Shown one piece after another: positions 47,802 to 59,530 of a DNA stretch of 64,000 nt. The stretch lies in assembly GCA_948567375.1 (NCBI GenBank), contig OX419759.1, forward strand, positions 18,010,744 to 18,074,743. Direction: 5' to 3'. Every line of letters begins with the position of its first letter. Position 1 is the first letter of the stretch. Source of the stretch: Lunularia cruciata (Eukaryota; Streptophyta; Marchantiopsida; Lunulariales; Lunulariaceae). A program made the position numbers and the translations under genes. A model generated the notes under the pieces. The model searched no databases, was not told where the DNA came from, and worked only from the letters and a program-made list of their open reading frames with translations.

Positions 47802-48428
47802 TTGAAAATACTCCCTATCACACACCTTCACTATCCTAAGCAACCCTCAAAGTCTCTTTTCTTTCTTCACCTTCTGTCGAGGCAAAACTTTCAAAAATTG
47901 CTTTGCTCTCCTTGTCCCAAGCTTTGTCAAGCCTTCATCCCTGCAAAATCCTTGTCTCACCAAGCCTTCACTCTCCTGCACATTTGCTCTGCCCTTTGAG
48001 AGCTTCTCTCTCCCTGCCCTAGCTATGTCAAGCCGTCATTCTTGCAAAAAATCTCAGTCTCACCAAGCCCTCACTCTCCTGCACATTTGCTCTGCCCTTT
48101 TAGAGCTTCCCTCTCTCTGCCCTAGCTCTCTCAAGCCTTCATTCCTGCAAAAATCTCAGTCTCACCAAGCCATCACTCGGCTGCTCATCTGATTTGTCCT
48201 TTGAGAATTTCTCTCTCTTTGCCCTAGCTGTGTCAAGCCTTCAGTCCTGCAAAAATCTCAGTCTCACCAAGCCATCACTCTCCTACTCATCTGCTTTGTC
48301 CTTTGAGAATTTCTCTCTCTTTGCCCTAGCTCTATCAAGCCTTCATTCCTGCAAAAATCTCAGTCTCACCAAGCCCTCACTCTCCTGCTCATCTGCTCTC
48401 TCCTTTGAGAATTTCTCTCTCTCTGCCT

Positions 48429-49120
48429 TGTAACACCCATTTGTGCATGTGCGTGGTATTGTGATATTTAGCTTGGTATTACAAGTACTTAAGAGATATT
48501 ATTTATATAGAGATAAAGGATGGTTCTATATTAGTCATGGTTAGCTAAATTTAGCCATAGCTAAGACAGAGGGAACCTTACTTTAGAGGAAGTAGAAAAG
48601 ATGAGCACCACTATTTTGGATTTTAGTGTGTTGACTTCGTATTATTCTTAGGTGTTTGGCTTTGAGGACAGAGTTGAGAACTCTTGGGCCCTCAAGCCTT
48701 TTTGTTTTGGATTCTTCTTTAGTCCAAGGATAGCCCATGTGAAGGAATCCTTGACCTTAGTGGTTGGGTCAAGATAAGACCACATGCTTAAGGAATATGC
48801 CCATGTGAATGGATATTGCTTTCTACTTTTTGACTTTACTTGACTTTTAGTCTAGTAACTTGAGTTACTACGGTAATTACTAACTTTGGTATGTAACTAT
48901 TTCACAAGTATATAAACAAGGGGTGAGGAGGTACTCATTATCCTTTCATTTGCAACTATCTCTCTCTCATTGAGTTCTCTAGTGAGCAATGTCTTGAGTC
49001 TTGGAGTGTTAGCCTTGGAGGAGTATGATGGAGTTTGGGTTCCTTGCCTTCTTAGTCCATGGTGCGCTACCATAATAGCCATCAGAGGTTCATCTTGAGT
49101 GAGAGACACGCCGGCTCACA
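48429..49120 (+). mobile_element. Solo LTR (692 bp) nested in the 3' LTR
   Basis: It starts TGTAACACCC and ends GGCTCACA, the usual TG...CA termini. The flanks are GCCT on the left and GCCCT on the right, while the uninterrupted array unit reads GCCCTAGCTC. This fits a 5-bp target duplication with one base lost. No internal retroelement sequence is present. A related fragment lies at 28523-28770. Confidence 0.85.
48909..48916 (+). promoter_or_regulatory. TATA box of the solo LTR
   Basis: TATATAAA followed by CAAGGGG, about 480 bases into the LTR. The same box is kept in the partial copy at 28559-28566, which supports it as the LTR promoter. Confidence 0.6.
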
Positions 49121-49314
49121 GCCCTAGCTCTGTCAAGCCATCATTCCTGCAAAAATCTCAATCTCACCAAGCCCTCATTCTCTTGCTCATCTACTCTGTC
49201 CTTTGAGAATTTTTCTCTCTCTCTCTCTCGTAGCTCTGTCAAGCCTTCATTCCTGCAATTTTTTTTTATCTCACCAAGCCTTCACTCTCCTGCACATTTG
49301 CTCTGCCCTTTGAG

Positions 49315-49318
<4 letters not shown>

Positions 49319-49394
<76 letters not shown>
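49319..49394. repeat. Long (TC)n microsatellite
   Basis: About 75 bases of pure TC dinucleotide, an expansion of the CT-rich end of one 102-bp unit. No unit in the right LTR is expanded to this extent. Confidence 0.95.
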
Positions 49395-49397
<3 letters not shown>

Positions 49398-49559
49398 GCT
49401 CTATCAAGCCTTCATTCCTGCAAACTTTTCTGTCTCACCAAGCCTTCACTCTCCTGCACATTTGCTCTGCCCTTTGAGAGCTTCTCTCTCTCTGCCCTAG
49501 CTCTATCAAGCCTTCATTCCTGCAAAAATCTCAGTCTCACCAAGCCCTCACTCTCTTGC

Positions 49560-50060
49560 TTCTCCCTGCAAAAATTCCCCTTTCCTACTGCCACCCACCA
49601 ACCACTTCCTTATTTCCTACAAAAATTGCCTCCCTAAACAGCCACTCACCAACCTACTCCTTCTTTCCTACGGAATATTTTCCTTCCAGCTGCCACTCAC
49701 CATCCACTTCTCTCTTTCCTGCAAAAATTTGCCTCCCTAAACAACCCCCCACCAACCCACTCCTTCTTTCCTGCAAAATCTTTCCTTCTTGTTGCCACTC
49801 ACTATCCACTTCTCTCTTTCTTGCAAAAATTTGCCTCGCTAATCAGCCACTCACCATCCACTTCTCTCTTTCCTGCAAAAATTTTCCTTCCTGCTGCCAC
49901 TCACCACCCATTTCTCTCTTTCCTGCAATAATTTGCCTCCCTAAACAGCCACTCACCAACCCACTCCTTCTTTCCTGCGAAATTTTTCCTTCCTGCTGCA
50001 ACTCACCATCCACTTCTCTCTTTCCTGCAAAAACTTGCCTCTTTAAACAGCCACTCCCCA
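49560..50060. repeat. Second tandem array in the left LTR
   Basis: Alternating units around CTTTCCTGCAAAAATTTGCC, then GCCACTCACC, then CCACTTCTCTC. The same array is at about 59085-59530 in the right LTR. Long open frames across it on both strands come from the repeat period. Confidence 0.8.
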
Positions 50061-50648
50061 ACCAATCATTTTTTCCCTCTCAGATTTCTTTCTCTTCCCC
50101 CTCCTCTGGTCTGTCCTAGCCCTCAAATATCCTTTGAAGCTTCTTCTTGCCCTCTCCCCACTCCCCAAAGAGGTCTTTGCCTACAAGAAGCATCTTCCTT
50201 AATGATTTTTCCTACCAAAAGGGCTCCCAAAGTCTTTTCCCCTGTAGCTTGTCCACAACAAGTTCTCTCTGGAAACATTCTCCTTAGCCTTCTTTTCCCA
50301 CTAAATTCCTTTTGCTCCTCCACCAAGGAAAATGCTCTTCACTCCAATAACATAAAATACCTGAGCTCATATAACCTAACATTATTTCTCAGCTCCAGCC
50401 ACACAAACAAAATACTCAAGCTAATAACACCACAACTTTTTCCCGACTTCACCATAACATAGTAAATATCTCCCGCAGCAAGGTAGCAACAAACCAACTC
50501 CTGAAACCCATTGAACATGACCCCTGAACAACTTGTAAACTTGCACATCAAACCTCAAGGTTACATGTGTGCTTTTTTCTTGACAACATTCACCCCACCA
50601 ATCTTGTGCAGCCACCGGTCTGCACCAACAAGTCCGAAGTGATCAATA

Positions 50649-51780
50649 TCAACTTTCTTCAGTGGCATTATCTGAATCACCTCCAGAGCTGAAGACATGA
50701 TCTCTTTCTTCCCCGGTTCCTGATTGCCTTTTGAAAAGTTTAACTCTTTTCCCCACGTAAGGCAGACAATGTGTAGCACGATCTAGCTCCCGCACATTGT
50801 AGGTGGCATTCTTGTGAACTTTGGTAACAACAAATGGACCATGCCAACGGCGGGCAAACTTCTTGAGGGTCGAATGTTGTACATCTAGGCTGTTATCAGA
50901 AATCAACACCCAATCTCCTTCATTGACACACACTAGTTGCAGTCGGTGAGTCTTGTCAAAGTATACCTTGTTCCTCAGCTGCGCTTCCTTCACCTTCTTG
51001 TGTGCCACTTGTATTTTTTGCGGTGTTAGGTTAAAGTGATAAATTCTGTGCATCATCAGTTCCTCTATAGACATGTTATCCTCCCACTGAACAGTTCTCC
51101 AACTAACAATGTCCTCTTCCATAGGCATAATAGGTAAGTGCCATGATACTAACTCAGCAGGTGGCATCCCAGTTACGAGCTGCATGTTAACCTATCAGCC
51201 ATAAGCGCTAACGGTAGCAAATCAGGCCATCTGTATGTCTCACCTTGGCAAGCCTTCACCAAAGCATTCACTATCGGTGGATGCTCTCGTTGACTCTTAC
51301 CGTTGGCTTCTGGATTGTAGGCAGTAGTCAGGTTCAGTTTGATGTTGAACTTAGCAAAGAAGTCAGCTGCTTCTCTTGCATCCAACTCTCCTTGATCTAC
51401 CCTCATCTAGTAGAAACATCCGTGCCTGGCACTGATATCCTCTAAGACAAATCAACACACCTGTTGGGTATGTGTAGACAATAACGCTCTTCCTTCCACA
51501 TAATTAGACAGATCTTCCCTAGCTAGTACTAGATATTTAGCTCCTCGGACTCCTAAAGGCATATGAACCAAGTCCAAAACCAACTGAAAATGAAGATTCA
51601 GCGGATAAGTAGGCTTCAAACCATATTTGTGCCTTACCTTGGAGTAGATTTGATAGATTTGACAGGTTTCCACATACCTCTGTACATTTGTATAAATACC
51701 TAACCACTAGTACAAACCCCGGATGCACTCGTATTTACCCTGAACCCCACAATGTCTGGCAGCATCCGCATCATGTGACT
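50649..51780 (-). pseudogene. Young Ty3 integrase
   Basis: On the minus strand: an N-terminal zinc-like region (near 51690-51780, with a CQIYQIYSK stretch); core with LDLVHMPLG (first Asp) and AREDLSNYVEGRAL (51452-51673); DQGELDA (second Asp, near 51385-51395); and AYNPEANGKSQREH (Glu) at 51173-51406. The C-terminal part (50649-51185, 178 codons, open) has DWVLISDNSLDVQ and the GPF/Y-type block RRWHGPFVV, and ends acidic with no chromodomain visible. The catalytic triad is present, but two or three stops or shifts break the frame. It would integrate the element cDNA. Confidence 0.8.
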
Positions 51781-52135
51781 CTCGTAGCACTCTTTGCTTT
51801 GTCTCCTCATCTCCTAACACTCTCAATGGATTTCCAGAGCTGCCCTTGGGCCTTCACCAGAGATACCCGTCCTTCAACAAGAATTTCACGGATCTCCTTC
51901 TAATCTTCTCAAACTCTTCCCTGGTCCATTCGGAGTTTTTCTCTAGAGAACTAAGATACTTTCCAACAACCAGAAGATCATCCTTGAACAGTTCTTCTCT
52001 AAAGGGTAAGTTCAAGTCCAACTCATGCACATCCACCATACAGTCATTTTCAGCTCCTTCATAACATGCTCTAGACAACATATCAGCTACTGGATTGTCC
52101 TTCCCAGCTATGTACCTTAGCTCTCGATTAAATAT

Positions 52136-52468
52136 CTATATGAATGCTATCCAATGCAACTTGGCAATGTTTGGAGTGTCACAATTGGCAACCATTCCAA
52201 GCAGCGGCAAGCAATCTATCTCTAGGATGACATAGGTCCCTATTAAGCAGTTTCTATCCTGTCTTAGTGTTATCTTGGCACCCCACAATTCCCGTTTGAT
52301 CTGAGGGTACCTCCGCTGCCGTTCCATGAAGATCCTTGCTCCAAACCTTGCTGCAAATCTGCTGCCATTCTCGTAATCTTGGCCCACAGCCCAACCAGCA
52401 ACATAGGGACTTGAGTCAACAGTAACTATAATTGGTTGCACATAGCGATAGTCAAGCGGGTGGAGCAT
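52136..52468 (-). pseudogene. Young Ty3 RNase H
   Basis: 110 codons open on the minus strand. PIIVTVDSSPYVAGWAVGQ holds the first catalytic Asp; MERQRRYPQIKRELWGAK holds the Glu; VILEIDCLPLLGM holds the third acidic residue. It would remove the RNA strand during cDNA synthesis. Shifts separate it from RT upstream and from integrase downstream. Confidence 0.8.
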
Positions 52469-52593
52469 AGGCGGGTTCTACAGTGCTCTATTCAGTTTCA
52501 CCATAACAACCAAATGTTCCGGTCTCCATACAAACTTGATCCTTTTCCTCAAAAGCTGGTAGAGCGCTTTGCAACATGACCAAAGTGCGGAAT

Positions 52594-53958
52594 CTAGATA
52601 CAATAGAAAACACATGCCTCTAAGAACCTTCTTACCTCCTGAACCGAGGAACAATCCTTGATCTTCCTAATTATGTCCACCTTCTTTGGATTTGGCTTCC
52701 TCCCATACGAGCCACACAAGTGTCCCACCACAAGGATTTCTCCAAGTCCAAATGCCGACTTCTCTCTGGAGAGAGTCACCCCCGCTTCCATCAACCTTCT
52801 CAGTATTGCTTCCACATCTTGAATATGATCCATGACAAACCTCCTAATACCTCCATGCATCAAAGTTTCATCCTTCTCGCTCTCTATGCAGCCCTTGACA
52901 GGTATATCATCCAAGAATGGATGGGTCTTCCCAAGGATAAAAGATTGCAGAATTCAATTCATAGCGCTTTGCATATGTGCCATAGAGTTAGTAGCCCCCA
53001 TCGGGAGAGTGCACATACGCATCAGTCCTAATGGTGTTTGCATTGTGGTTATGTCTTGGCTCCCTTCAGCAAGTTGAAACTGATAATAACCTAAATACAA
53101 ATCTCCTATAGAGTAAATTGCCCTCCCTACAAACTCTTCAACAAATTCATTTCACGGTCCTACACCAAAATTTTGGATTGTTACCTTATTTGGCGATTGC
53201 ATATCCTGTATGAACCGCAACTTACCGTTCTTCTTTTGGACTGTGAACCAGTGATTTGAGTATGGCGCTTCTGATGGTTCTAAAATCTTTGCTTGAACTT
53301 TCTCCTTTAATAGTTCCGTCAGTTGGGGCAGAAGCGCCTTTGGCACCGGTATTGGTCTCAGATCCCACGGTACATGTAGAACCATGAAAATTATCATTGG
53401 TGTGACTTCCTGCGGGTTCACACACCCAATCTCCTTGATCTTGAAAGCAAAAGCTTTCCCACACTTACCAATCATTTCCTTAAATGCATGGCGCTCAACC
53501 TCTGTGAGCAAACCATCTCCTCTGACTGTAAGCTCATCCAAGGTCTCTTTAGTAAATGAATGACCAATATCCTTTTCCTGTCTCAGTCTTGGTTCCTCTC
53601 TAGTCCTATGCAACAATTCAGAAGCATCCAATGGCAATGAGACAGCAATAGGACAAGCCTTTTTGTCCATTGTTTTGTACTTAGTGTTACATCTCACTTC
53701 ATGAACCAACTTTGAAAGTGCTTCATGAAGCTCCCTTCCTATTTCAATCACAGGTTCTCCTTTCTCCATTGCCCCAATCACCTTCTGGACTGCCCTGCCT
53801 TCTCCCCAATCCTCCAACACTCCAATGATAGTCTTGCTATCATCCATTTCCCTTGCTGTTTTCAGAACTCTCTCTTTCCCTTTCATTCTTTTCTGCAAAA
53901 TTCCCGAGGTGCTCCCTACATGTGCAAAGCAAACAGTTCTACCACTCTGGATTCCCAC
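52594..53958 (-). pseudogene. Young Ty3 reverse transcriptase
   Basis: The 268-codon open stretch 53152-53958 contains the region after protease and the RT fingers: PWDLRPIPVPKALLPQL, KILEPSEAPYSNHWF and QKKNGKLRFIQDMQ. The palm (52915-53150) is broken by shifts, but the catalytic FLDDIPVKG is readable where the next open stretch (52594-52914) starts. The thumb follows, with KSAFG, VGHLCG, YGRKPNPKK and VRRFLEACVFY. FLDD replaces YxDD, as in other Ty3 elements. The polymerase centre is intact at motif level although the frame is not. Confidence 0.82.
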
Positions 53959-54213
53959 ATAGGTCCTATCAAAATAGTCTTCCTCGCTGATCTCTCATGG
54001 TGGGATGTAGCATAGGGCGCCTTGTCCTCCCACCTTCTCTGACAAGACGCCTAGTGGAAATCCCACCTTCCAGTAGGCTTCTCTGGATCTCCTAACTCTC
54101 TCATGTTCCTGTCGCTGCCCGACAACACAGTAGGGAATTGCACTATTCTGGTCCTGTTCTGACTTCCAACCTTTGCCACGTGAGTCCCATCGTTCAGGAC
54201 TTTGCTCTCCATT

Positions 54214-54480
54214 CTAAAACTGAGTAATGAAGGGCTGTCCTAGGATCACCGGGTAGGGCAAGGTATCATGCACAAACACATTAATAGGCTCTACCACATT
54301 CCCTATCTTGATTCTGACATCTAGACAAGCTCCCCACAATGCATTTTTGGTTCTATTCACTGAGTTTACCTTCCAGTCTATGTCACGGTCCACCTTCCAA
54401 CGCCCTTCATTGTAGACCGCCTTTGACATGAGGTTGACATCAGATCCTGAATCAATCAGCCCTCTCATCAGGTTTTTCAC
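54214..54480 (-). pseudogene. Young Ty3 aspartic protease
   Basis: 88 codons open on the minus strand. GLIDSGSDVNLMSK is the D-S-G catalytic motif and PYPVILGQPF is the C-terminal ILG block, spaced as in a retroviral-type protease monomer. It would process Gag-Pol. Confidence 0.85.
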
Positions 54481-54483
54481 TCC

Positions 54484-54804
54484 CTACATCTTGATCTCAC
54501 ACTTGCTGCAACTCCTCGCCCAAAAAGAGTCCTGCACCTCTTCTGACAAGGGCACAAAAGACTTCTCATCCTCAAGAGCAGCATCATAGACACGTGCTTC
54601 TCGGGTCTCATCCTCTGGCTTTTCTTGTTCAAGCTCTAGGCCAAAATTCCCCACTTCTCCTTCAATCTCACTCTCGTCCTCATACAGCAAAGACATGTGC
54701 GGTCCTTCCTTGTAGAACCGTTTCTTCTTTGCCTTGACAAGGATAAGGTCTTGCATATCCTTCCTCAAGCTACCAAAGAATTCTTCATTTGTGAAACCCC
54801 TCAC
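54484..54804 (-). pseudogene. Young Ty3 acidic gag-protease linker
   Basis: 106 codons open, directly upstream of and in frame with the protease apart from one stop. Strongly acidic (EDESEIEGEVG, EQEKPEDETRE). No known fold. Probably the linker between nucleocapsid and protease in the polyprotein. Confidence 0.55.
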
Positions 54805-55426
54805 CTTTTGTTTCCAAAACTTTTTGGCGATCTCTTGAGGATCAAGTTCTATTTCTATGTCCCGACTCTACAGCCAACCCGGCCCCTTCCTACGAGATCT
54901 CTCTCCCAGCTTTTGGTTTGCTGCCCCATCCACGTCTATTTGGGACTCTTCTCCAACACCCAAATTCTGATCCCTGCTGTTTTGTGCATCGCTAAACTGC
55001 ACCTCTTTCCTTCTAACCTACCTCCTCTTTGGTTCCACTCATTGTTGCTTTTCCCTTGCCTGCCCTTCACTCTTTGTCCGTTGATCAGATTTTTGTTTCT
55101 CTTCCACCATAGCATCCCAAGTGGCACCAACTTCAGCGATGATGGCAGTTATTACCACCGGCACATCCCACCTTGACTTCCTCCAGACCTATTCTGTAAG
55201 TCTCTTCTTCTCAACTTCTCCTAGGTCTGCACATTGCTTCACTTCACTCATTGCACTATACACACTAGGCTCAAAAGCAGAGACTGCCATACTTACTTCA
55301 TGTTTGCTCATGTGTCTTTCCAGCAGAGCCTTCATGCCTCCCCTTGTTACTGTTCAGCGGTATTGGCTCTCTAGTAATGTAGAAGGCTATCTTCTTCATC
55401 CCGGGTTCCCCAACAAACTTCACCCA

Positions 55427-56392
55427 CTATTTGCATATTGCTTCTGATAGCTCTTGGCAGTCTCTTTTGGCATGACTCTTATTGTCACACCACATGCACC
55501 CATAGGGCTGCCTCCTCTCTCCATCCATCCTCGCAATGCTACTCCCACTCTGCAATTGGTTGACCTTGGTGGTCAGAATCTTCAACCCCTCCATCAGTCG
55601 TGAGATCTCATCCACTGCTCCTTCTTTGGACATCTCACTCACTTGCTATTCCACCTTCTCCCTCTCGGACCCAACCATGTTACTCCGCATAGGCGCTTTG
55701 GCTATTGCTTCTTCATTTAGCTCTCTTTGCCTACACTTGCGGCTCACCCAAACAACAACTTCCTCAATCTTTCCCCACTCTACCGCTCCCAACCAATCAG
55801 GTTGGAGCAGATTGAGTACGTATTCCAACTCATCCCGCAAGTGACTATCTACAGCTCTTAGAAAGTACTTAGACCTTTATAGTTTAATGGCCTTAGCTTC
55901 ACATGCTGACAGATGTCCCAACCTCTTATTAAACTCCCTTAGGAGATCTTGAGGCCCCAGGTTTTTACTCCTATCATTCCCCAAGTCCAAGAACATGGCC
56001 TGGGTGACCCAATCCGCATCTTGCAACAAGAATTCCTCCTTCATCATTTGGCAAAACTCCTCCTATGTCTCCGCCCCTCTCACCAAGCCCTCAACCACCC
56101 TCTTGATTTTTAGCTCAACCAACATAGGAAACCTAGCAATGGCAACATTCTCATCTAGATCATGAAGTTTTACCTCTCTCCAGTAGACCTTCAGGTACTT
56201 GGTCATGTCCTTACCATCAAACTCCCCTTGCTGATCTACCACAGCGCACTAACACCTTGTGACTTGTGAAGACTGCGCTTTCATCCTGTCTCTTTCCTTG
56301 TCCTGATCCTTCATGGCTCTCATGGTTGCCATGACAATCAATAAGAACTCTTGTTCCCTTGTCATAGCTGCAGATGAAGCCTCTGGCCCCAT
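55427..56392 (-). pseudogene. Young Ty3 gag
   Basis: The likely start is the ATG at the complement of 56390-56392 (MGPEASSAAMTREQEF). The frame then stays readable with about four stops: a capsid-like region (FDGKDMTKYLKVYW, ARFPMLVELK, DLLREFNKRLGHLS, ELEYVLNLLQPDW), a charged part, and a zinc knuckle CMWCDNKSHAKRDC (CX2CX4HX4C) at 55427-55642. It forms the particle that carries element RNA. Compared with copies A and B it is only lightly damaged. Confidence 0.75.
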
Positions 56393-56988
56393 CCCTACTT
56401 CAGCACAACTAACTACTTAGATTAGTCCAATTCGTCCTTGTTCCTTTCTCCAATTCCAACAAGTCCTAATATCTTAGCACAAGCCTTGAGGTTCCCTAGC
56501 ATGGTTGCCACTTATATCATGGGGAATCGTTGGTCTCGAGAGTACGCCGAGCACATGACTGCTCGTGCTTAGAGTGCTTTGTTATCAATGATTCTAGCTT
56601 CTTGTAACCAGGCCCTATTGTGTTCTTTGCTCTTGCCAGTCTCCTTCTTGATGGAGTAGCCTAGACATGACTTTCCTTGAGTGCAAGTTCCTCTAGAGGG
56701 TTTCTTGTGTTGGCTTTGATTGGAGATTCTTGATCTTCAGATTTGCTAATTAATGCCTAAGTTTGTTATCATTGGGTTTGAATGTAATCGGACAGTGGTG
56801 GGTTTTGCCTAACAAGTCACAAGCCCATGCCCAGTTCAAATCATCGACCAGGCTAGTGCCAAGACTTGGCTATATAGCATGACTATGAGCTCCAAGAATG
56901 GAGTCCTGTCCTTGACTTTCACGGACCAGTATATCCACATTTAATCATGAGAACCTGTGGATACATCTCACAACACCAGCCTTTAAAA
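56393..56988 (-). other. Untranslated leader between 5' LTR and gag
   Basis: About 600 bases. The sequence next to the LTR (complement of about 56960-56988, including GGCTGGTGTTGTGAGATG) should hold the primer-binding site, but I cannot match it confidently to a tRNA end. The 8-bp inverted arms TATCCACA and TGTGGATA at about 56932-56964 could form a leader hairpin. Confidence 0.45.
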
Positions 56989-57776
56989 TGTACAATCTTG
57001 GGGAGAACTAATCTGATCCAAACTAAACAATAATCACAACCAAAGTTTTAACTGCCAAGCACATAATAGATGAAATGAATTCATCCATGTTAAACACTAT
57101 TTCTTACAGCTTGTTGCTTTCTTGCTTTTGTTGTCATTGTTTTGTGAATCTCTCCAAGTCCTCTCTCTTGCTCTAGCCAAATCACCTCAAGACTTCACCT
57201 TTCTGTCCTATCATAGCTCCCAAGCGACTTCAAAAATTTCTCTCTTCTTGATGTTATAGTGCGAGCCACACCTCCTTGGAATTTCTTCACTTCTCCTTGT
57301 CCTACCACAGCCCATGCACAAGCCTTCAAAAATTCTCTCCACTCTTCACAGTCTCCTGTCTAGGGCAAATATTTCTAGGCCTTTCCTCTTCTTTTTGACC
57401 TCCTAAACACCTTCCGTAACATTCCTCCTTGGCAGCCTTCAGCACATCTCACAAAAATATGCCATACTCCTGCCTTTCAACTCAAGCCCACATGCCTGCA
57501 AAAAATGTTCCCTCCTCTGACTGTTCATCCTCTCCTTCATCATTTCTTTCTCAACAGCCTTACCTTCGCAAAATCTTCCTTCTATTTCCTAGTTCATGAC
57601 TTAAACCTTCAAAATTTGCTTTGCTCTCCATGTCCCAATTCTTATCCCTAACCAGGCACCAGAAAATTTTAAAAATACTCTCTATCACACACCTTAACTG
57701 TCCTAGGCAACCCTCAAAGTCTCTTTTCTTTCTTCACCTTCTGTCCAAATAAAACCTTCAAAAATTGCTTTGCTCT

Positions 57777-59085
57777 CCTTGTCCCAAGCTTTGTCAAGCC
57801 TTCATCCCTGCAAAATCCTTGTCTCACCAAGCCTTCACTCTCCTACACATTTGCTCTGTCCTTTTAGAGCTTCTCTCTCCCTGCCCTAGCTCTGTCAAGC
57901 TTTTGTTCTTGCCAAAAATCCTAGTCTCACCAAGCCCTCACTCTCTTGCACATCTGCTCTATCCTTTGAGAACTTCTCTCTCTCTCTCTCCTAGCTCTAT
58001 CAAGCCTTCATTCTTGTGAAATTTTTTGTCTCACCAAGCCTTCACTCTCTTGCACATTTGCTCTGCCCTTTGAGAGCTTCTCTCTTTCTGCCCTAGCTCT
58101 CTCAAGCCTTCATTCCTGTGAAAATCTCAATCTCACCCAGCCCTCACTCTCGTGCTCATCTGCTCTGTCCTTTGAAAATTTCTCTATCTCTGCCCTAGCT
58201 TTGTCAAGCCTTCATTCCTGCAAAAATCTCAGTCTCACCAAGCCGTCACTCTCCTACTCACCTGCTCCTTCCTTTGAGAATTTCTCTCTCTCTGCCCTAG
58301 CTCTATCCAGCCTTCATTCCTGCAAAAATCTCAGTCTCACCAAGCCCTCACTCTCTTGCTCATCTGCTCTGTCCTTTGAGAATTTCTCTCTCTCTCCTAG
58401 CTCTGTCAAGCCTTCATTCCTGCGGAAATTTTTTTCTCACCAAGCCTTCACTCTCCTGCACATTTTCTCTGCCTTTTGTGAACTTCTCTCTCTCTCTCTC
58501 CTAGCTCTCTCAAGCCTTCATTCTTATGGAAATTTTTGTCTCACCAAGCCTTCACTCTCCTGCACCTTTGCTCTGGCCTTTGTGAGCTTCTCTCTCTCTG
58601 CCCTAGCTTTGTCAAGCCTCCATTCCTGCAAAAATCTTAGTCTCACCAAGCACTCACTCTTGTGCTCATCTGCTCTGTCCTTTGAGAAATTTTCTCTCTC
58701 TGCCCTAGCTCTATCAAGCCTTCATTCCTGCAAAAATCTCAATCTCACCAAGCACTCACTCTTCTGCTCATTTGCTTTGTCCTTTGAGAATTCCTCTCTC
58801 TTTGCCCTAGCTCTGTCCAGTCTTCATTTGTGCAAAAATCTCATTCTCACCAAGTCCTCACTCTCCTGCACATTTGCTCTGCCCTTTGAGAATTTCTCTC
58901 TCTCTCTCCTAGCTCTATCAAGCCTTCATTCCTGCAAATTTTTTTTGTCTCACCAAGCCTTCACTCTCCTGCACACTTTCTCTGCCCTTTGAGAGCTTCT
59001 CTCTCTCTCTCTCTGCCCTAGCTATGTCAAGCCTTCATTCTTGCAAAAATCTCAATCTCACCAAGTCCTCACTCTCTTGCTTCTC
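57777..59085. repeat. 102-bp tandem array in the right LTR
   Basis: About a dozen units. The 263-codon plus-strand frame at 58201-58992 repeats a block of about 34 residues (SSLHSCKNLSLTK, then FENFSLS). 34 codons equal one 102-bp unit, so the frame is kept open by the period and not by selection for a protein. Confidence 0.85.
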
Positions 59086-59530
59086 CCTGCAAAAATTCCC
59101 CTTCTTGCTGCCACTCACCAACCACTTTCTTCTTTCCTGCAAAAATTGCCTCCTTAAACAGCCACTCACCAACCCACTCCTTCTTTCCTGCAAATTTTTT
59201 CCTTCTTGCTGCCACTCACCATCCACTTCTCTCTTTCCTGCAAAAATTTGCCTCCCTAAACAACCACTCACCAACCCACTCCTTCTTTCCTGAGAAATTT
59301 TTCCTTCTGGCTGCCACTCACCATCCACTTCTCTCTTTCCTGCAAAAATTTTCCTTCCTGCTGCCACTCACTATCCACTTCTCTCTTTCCTGCAATAATT
59401 TGCCTCCCTAAGCAGCCACTCACCAACCCACTCCTTCTTTCCTGCAAAATTTTTCCTTCTTGCTGCAACTCACCATCCACTTCTCTCTTTCCTGCAAAAA
59501 CTTGCCTCCCTAAACAGCCACTCCCCAACC
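59085..59530. repeat. Second tandem array in the right LTR
   Basis: The same alternating units as 49560-50060. Glu/Gly/Lys-rich minus-strand frames here (59035-59367, 59268-59528) are products of the repeat. Confidence 0.8.

Larger units (their letters stand above)
47897..49560. repeat. 102-bp tandem array in the left LTR
   Basis: The unit runs through CTAGCTCT, TCAAGCCTTCATTCCTGC, CTCACCAAGCC, CACTCTCCTGC, TTTGAGA and a CT-rich end. Units vary mainly in the length of the CT stretch. The array is split by the solo LTR at 48429-49120. Confidence 0.85.
47116..50585 (-). repeat. 3' LTR of the young Ty3 element
   Basis: About 3.47 kb, of which 692 bases are a nested solo LTR. It holds a 102-bp tandem array (about 47897-49560, interrupted), a second array of about 50 or 100 bp units (about 49560-50060) and a unique terminal part (50060-50585). 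A hairpin insertion at 47756-47801 and a long CT run are private to this copy. Confidence 0.88.

Noticed and set aside
49556-50119. 187-codon plus-strand frame and the minus-strand frames at 49843-50061 and 59035-59528
   Set aside because: Same reason: tandem LTR array, open on both strands, with no domain.
58201-58992. 263-codon plus-strand open frame with repeating 34-residue blocks
   Set aside because: It runs through the 102-bp LTR array, and the period alone keeps it open. Composition is Ser/Leu-rich and low complexity, and no such frame is kept in the left LTR.
57777-59530. CRISPR-like array
   Set aside because: Units are contiguous 102-bp repeats without unique spacers, lie in an LTR, and the DNA is eukaryotic.
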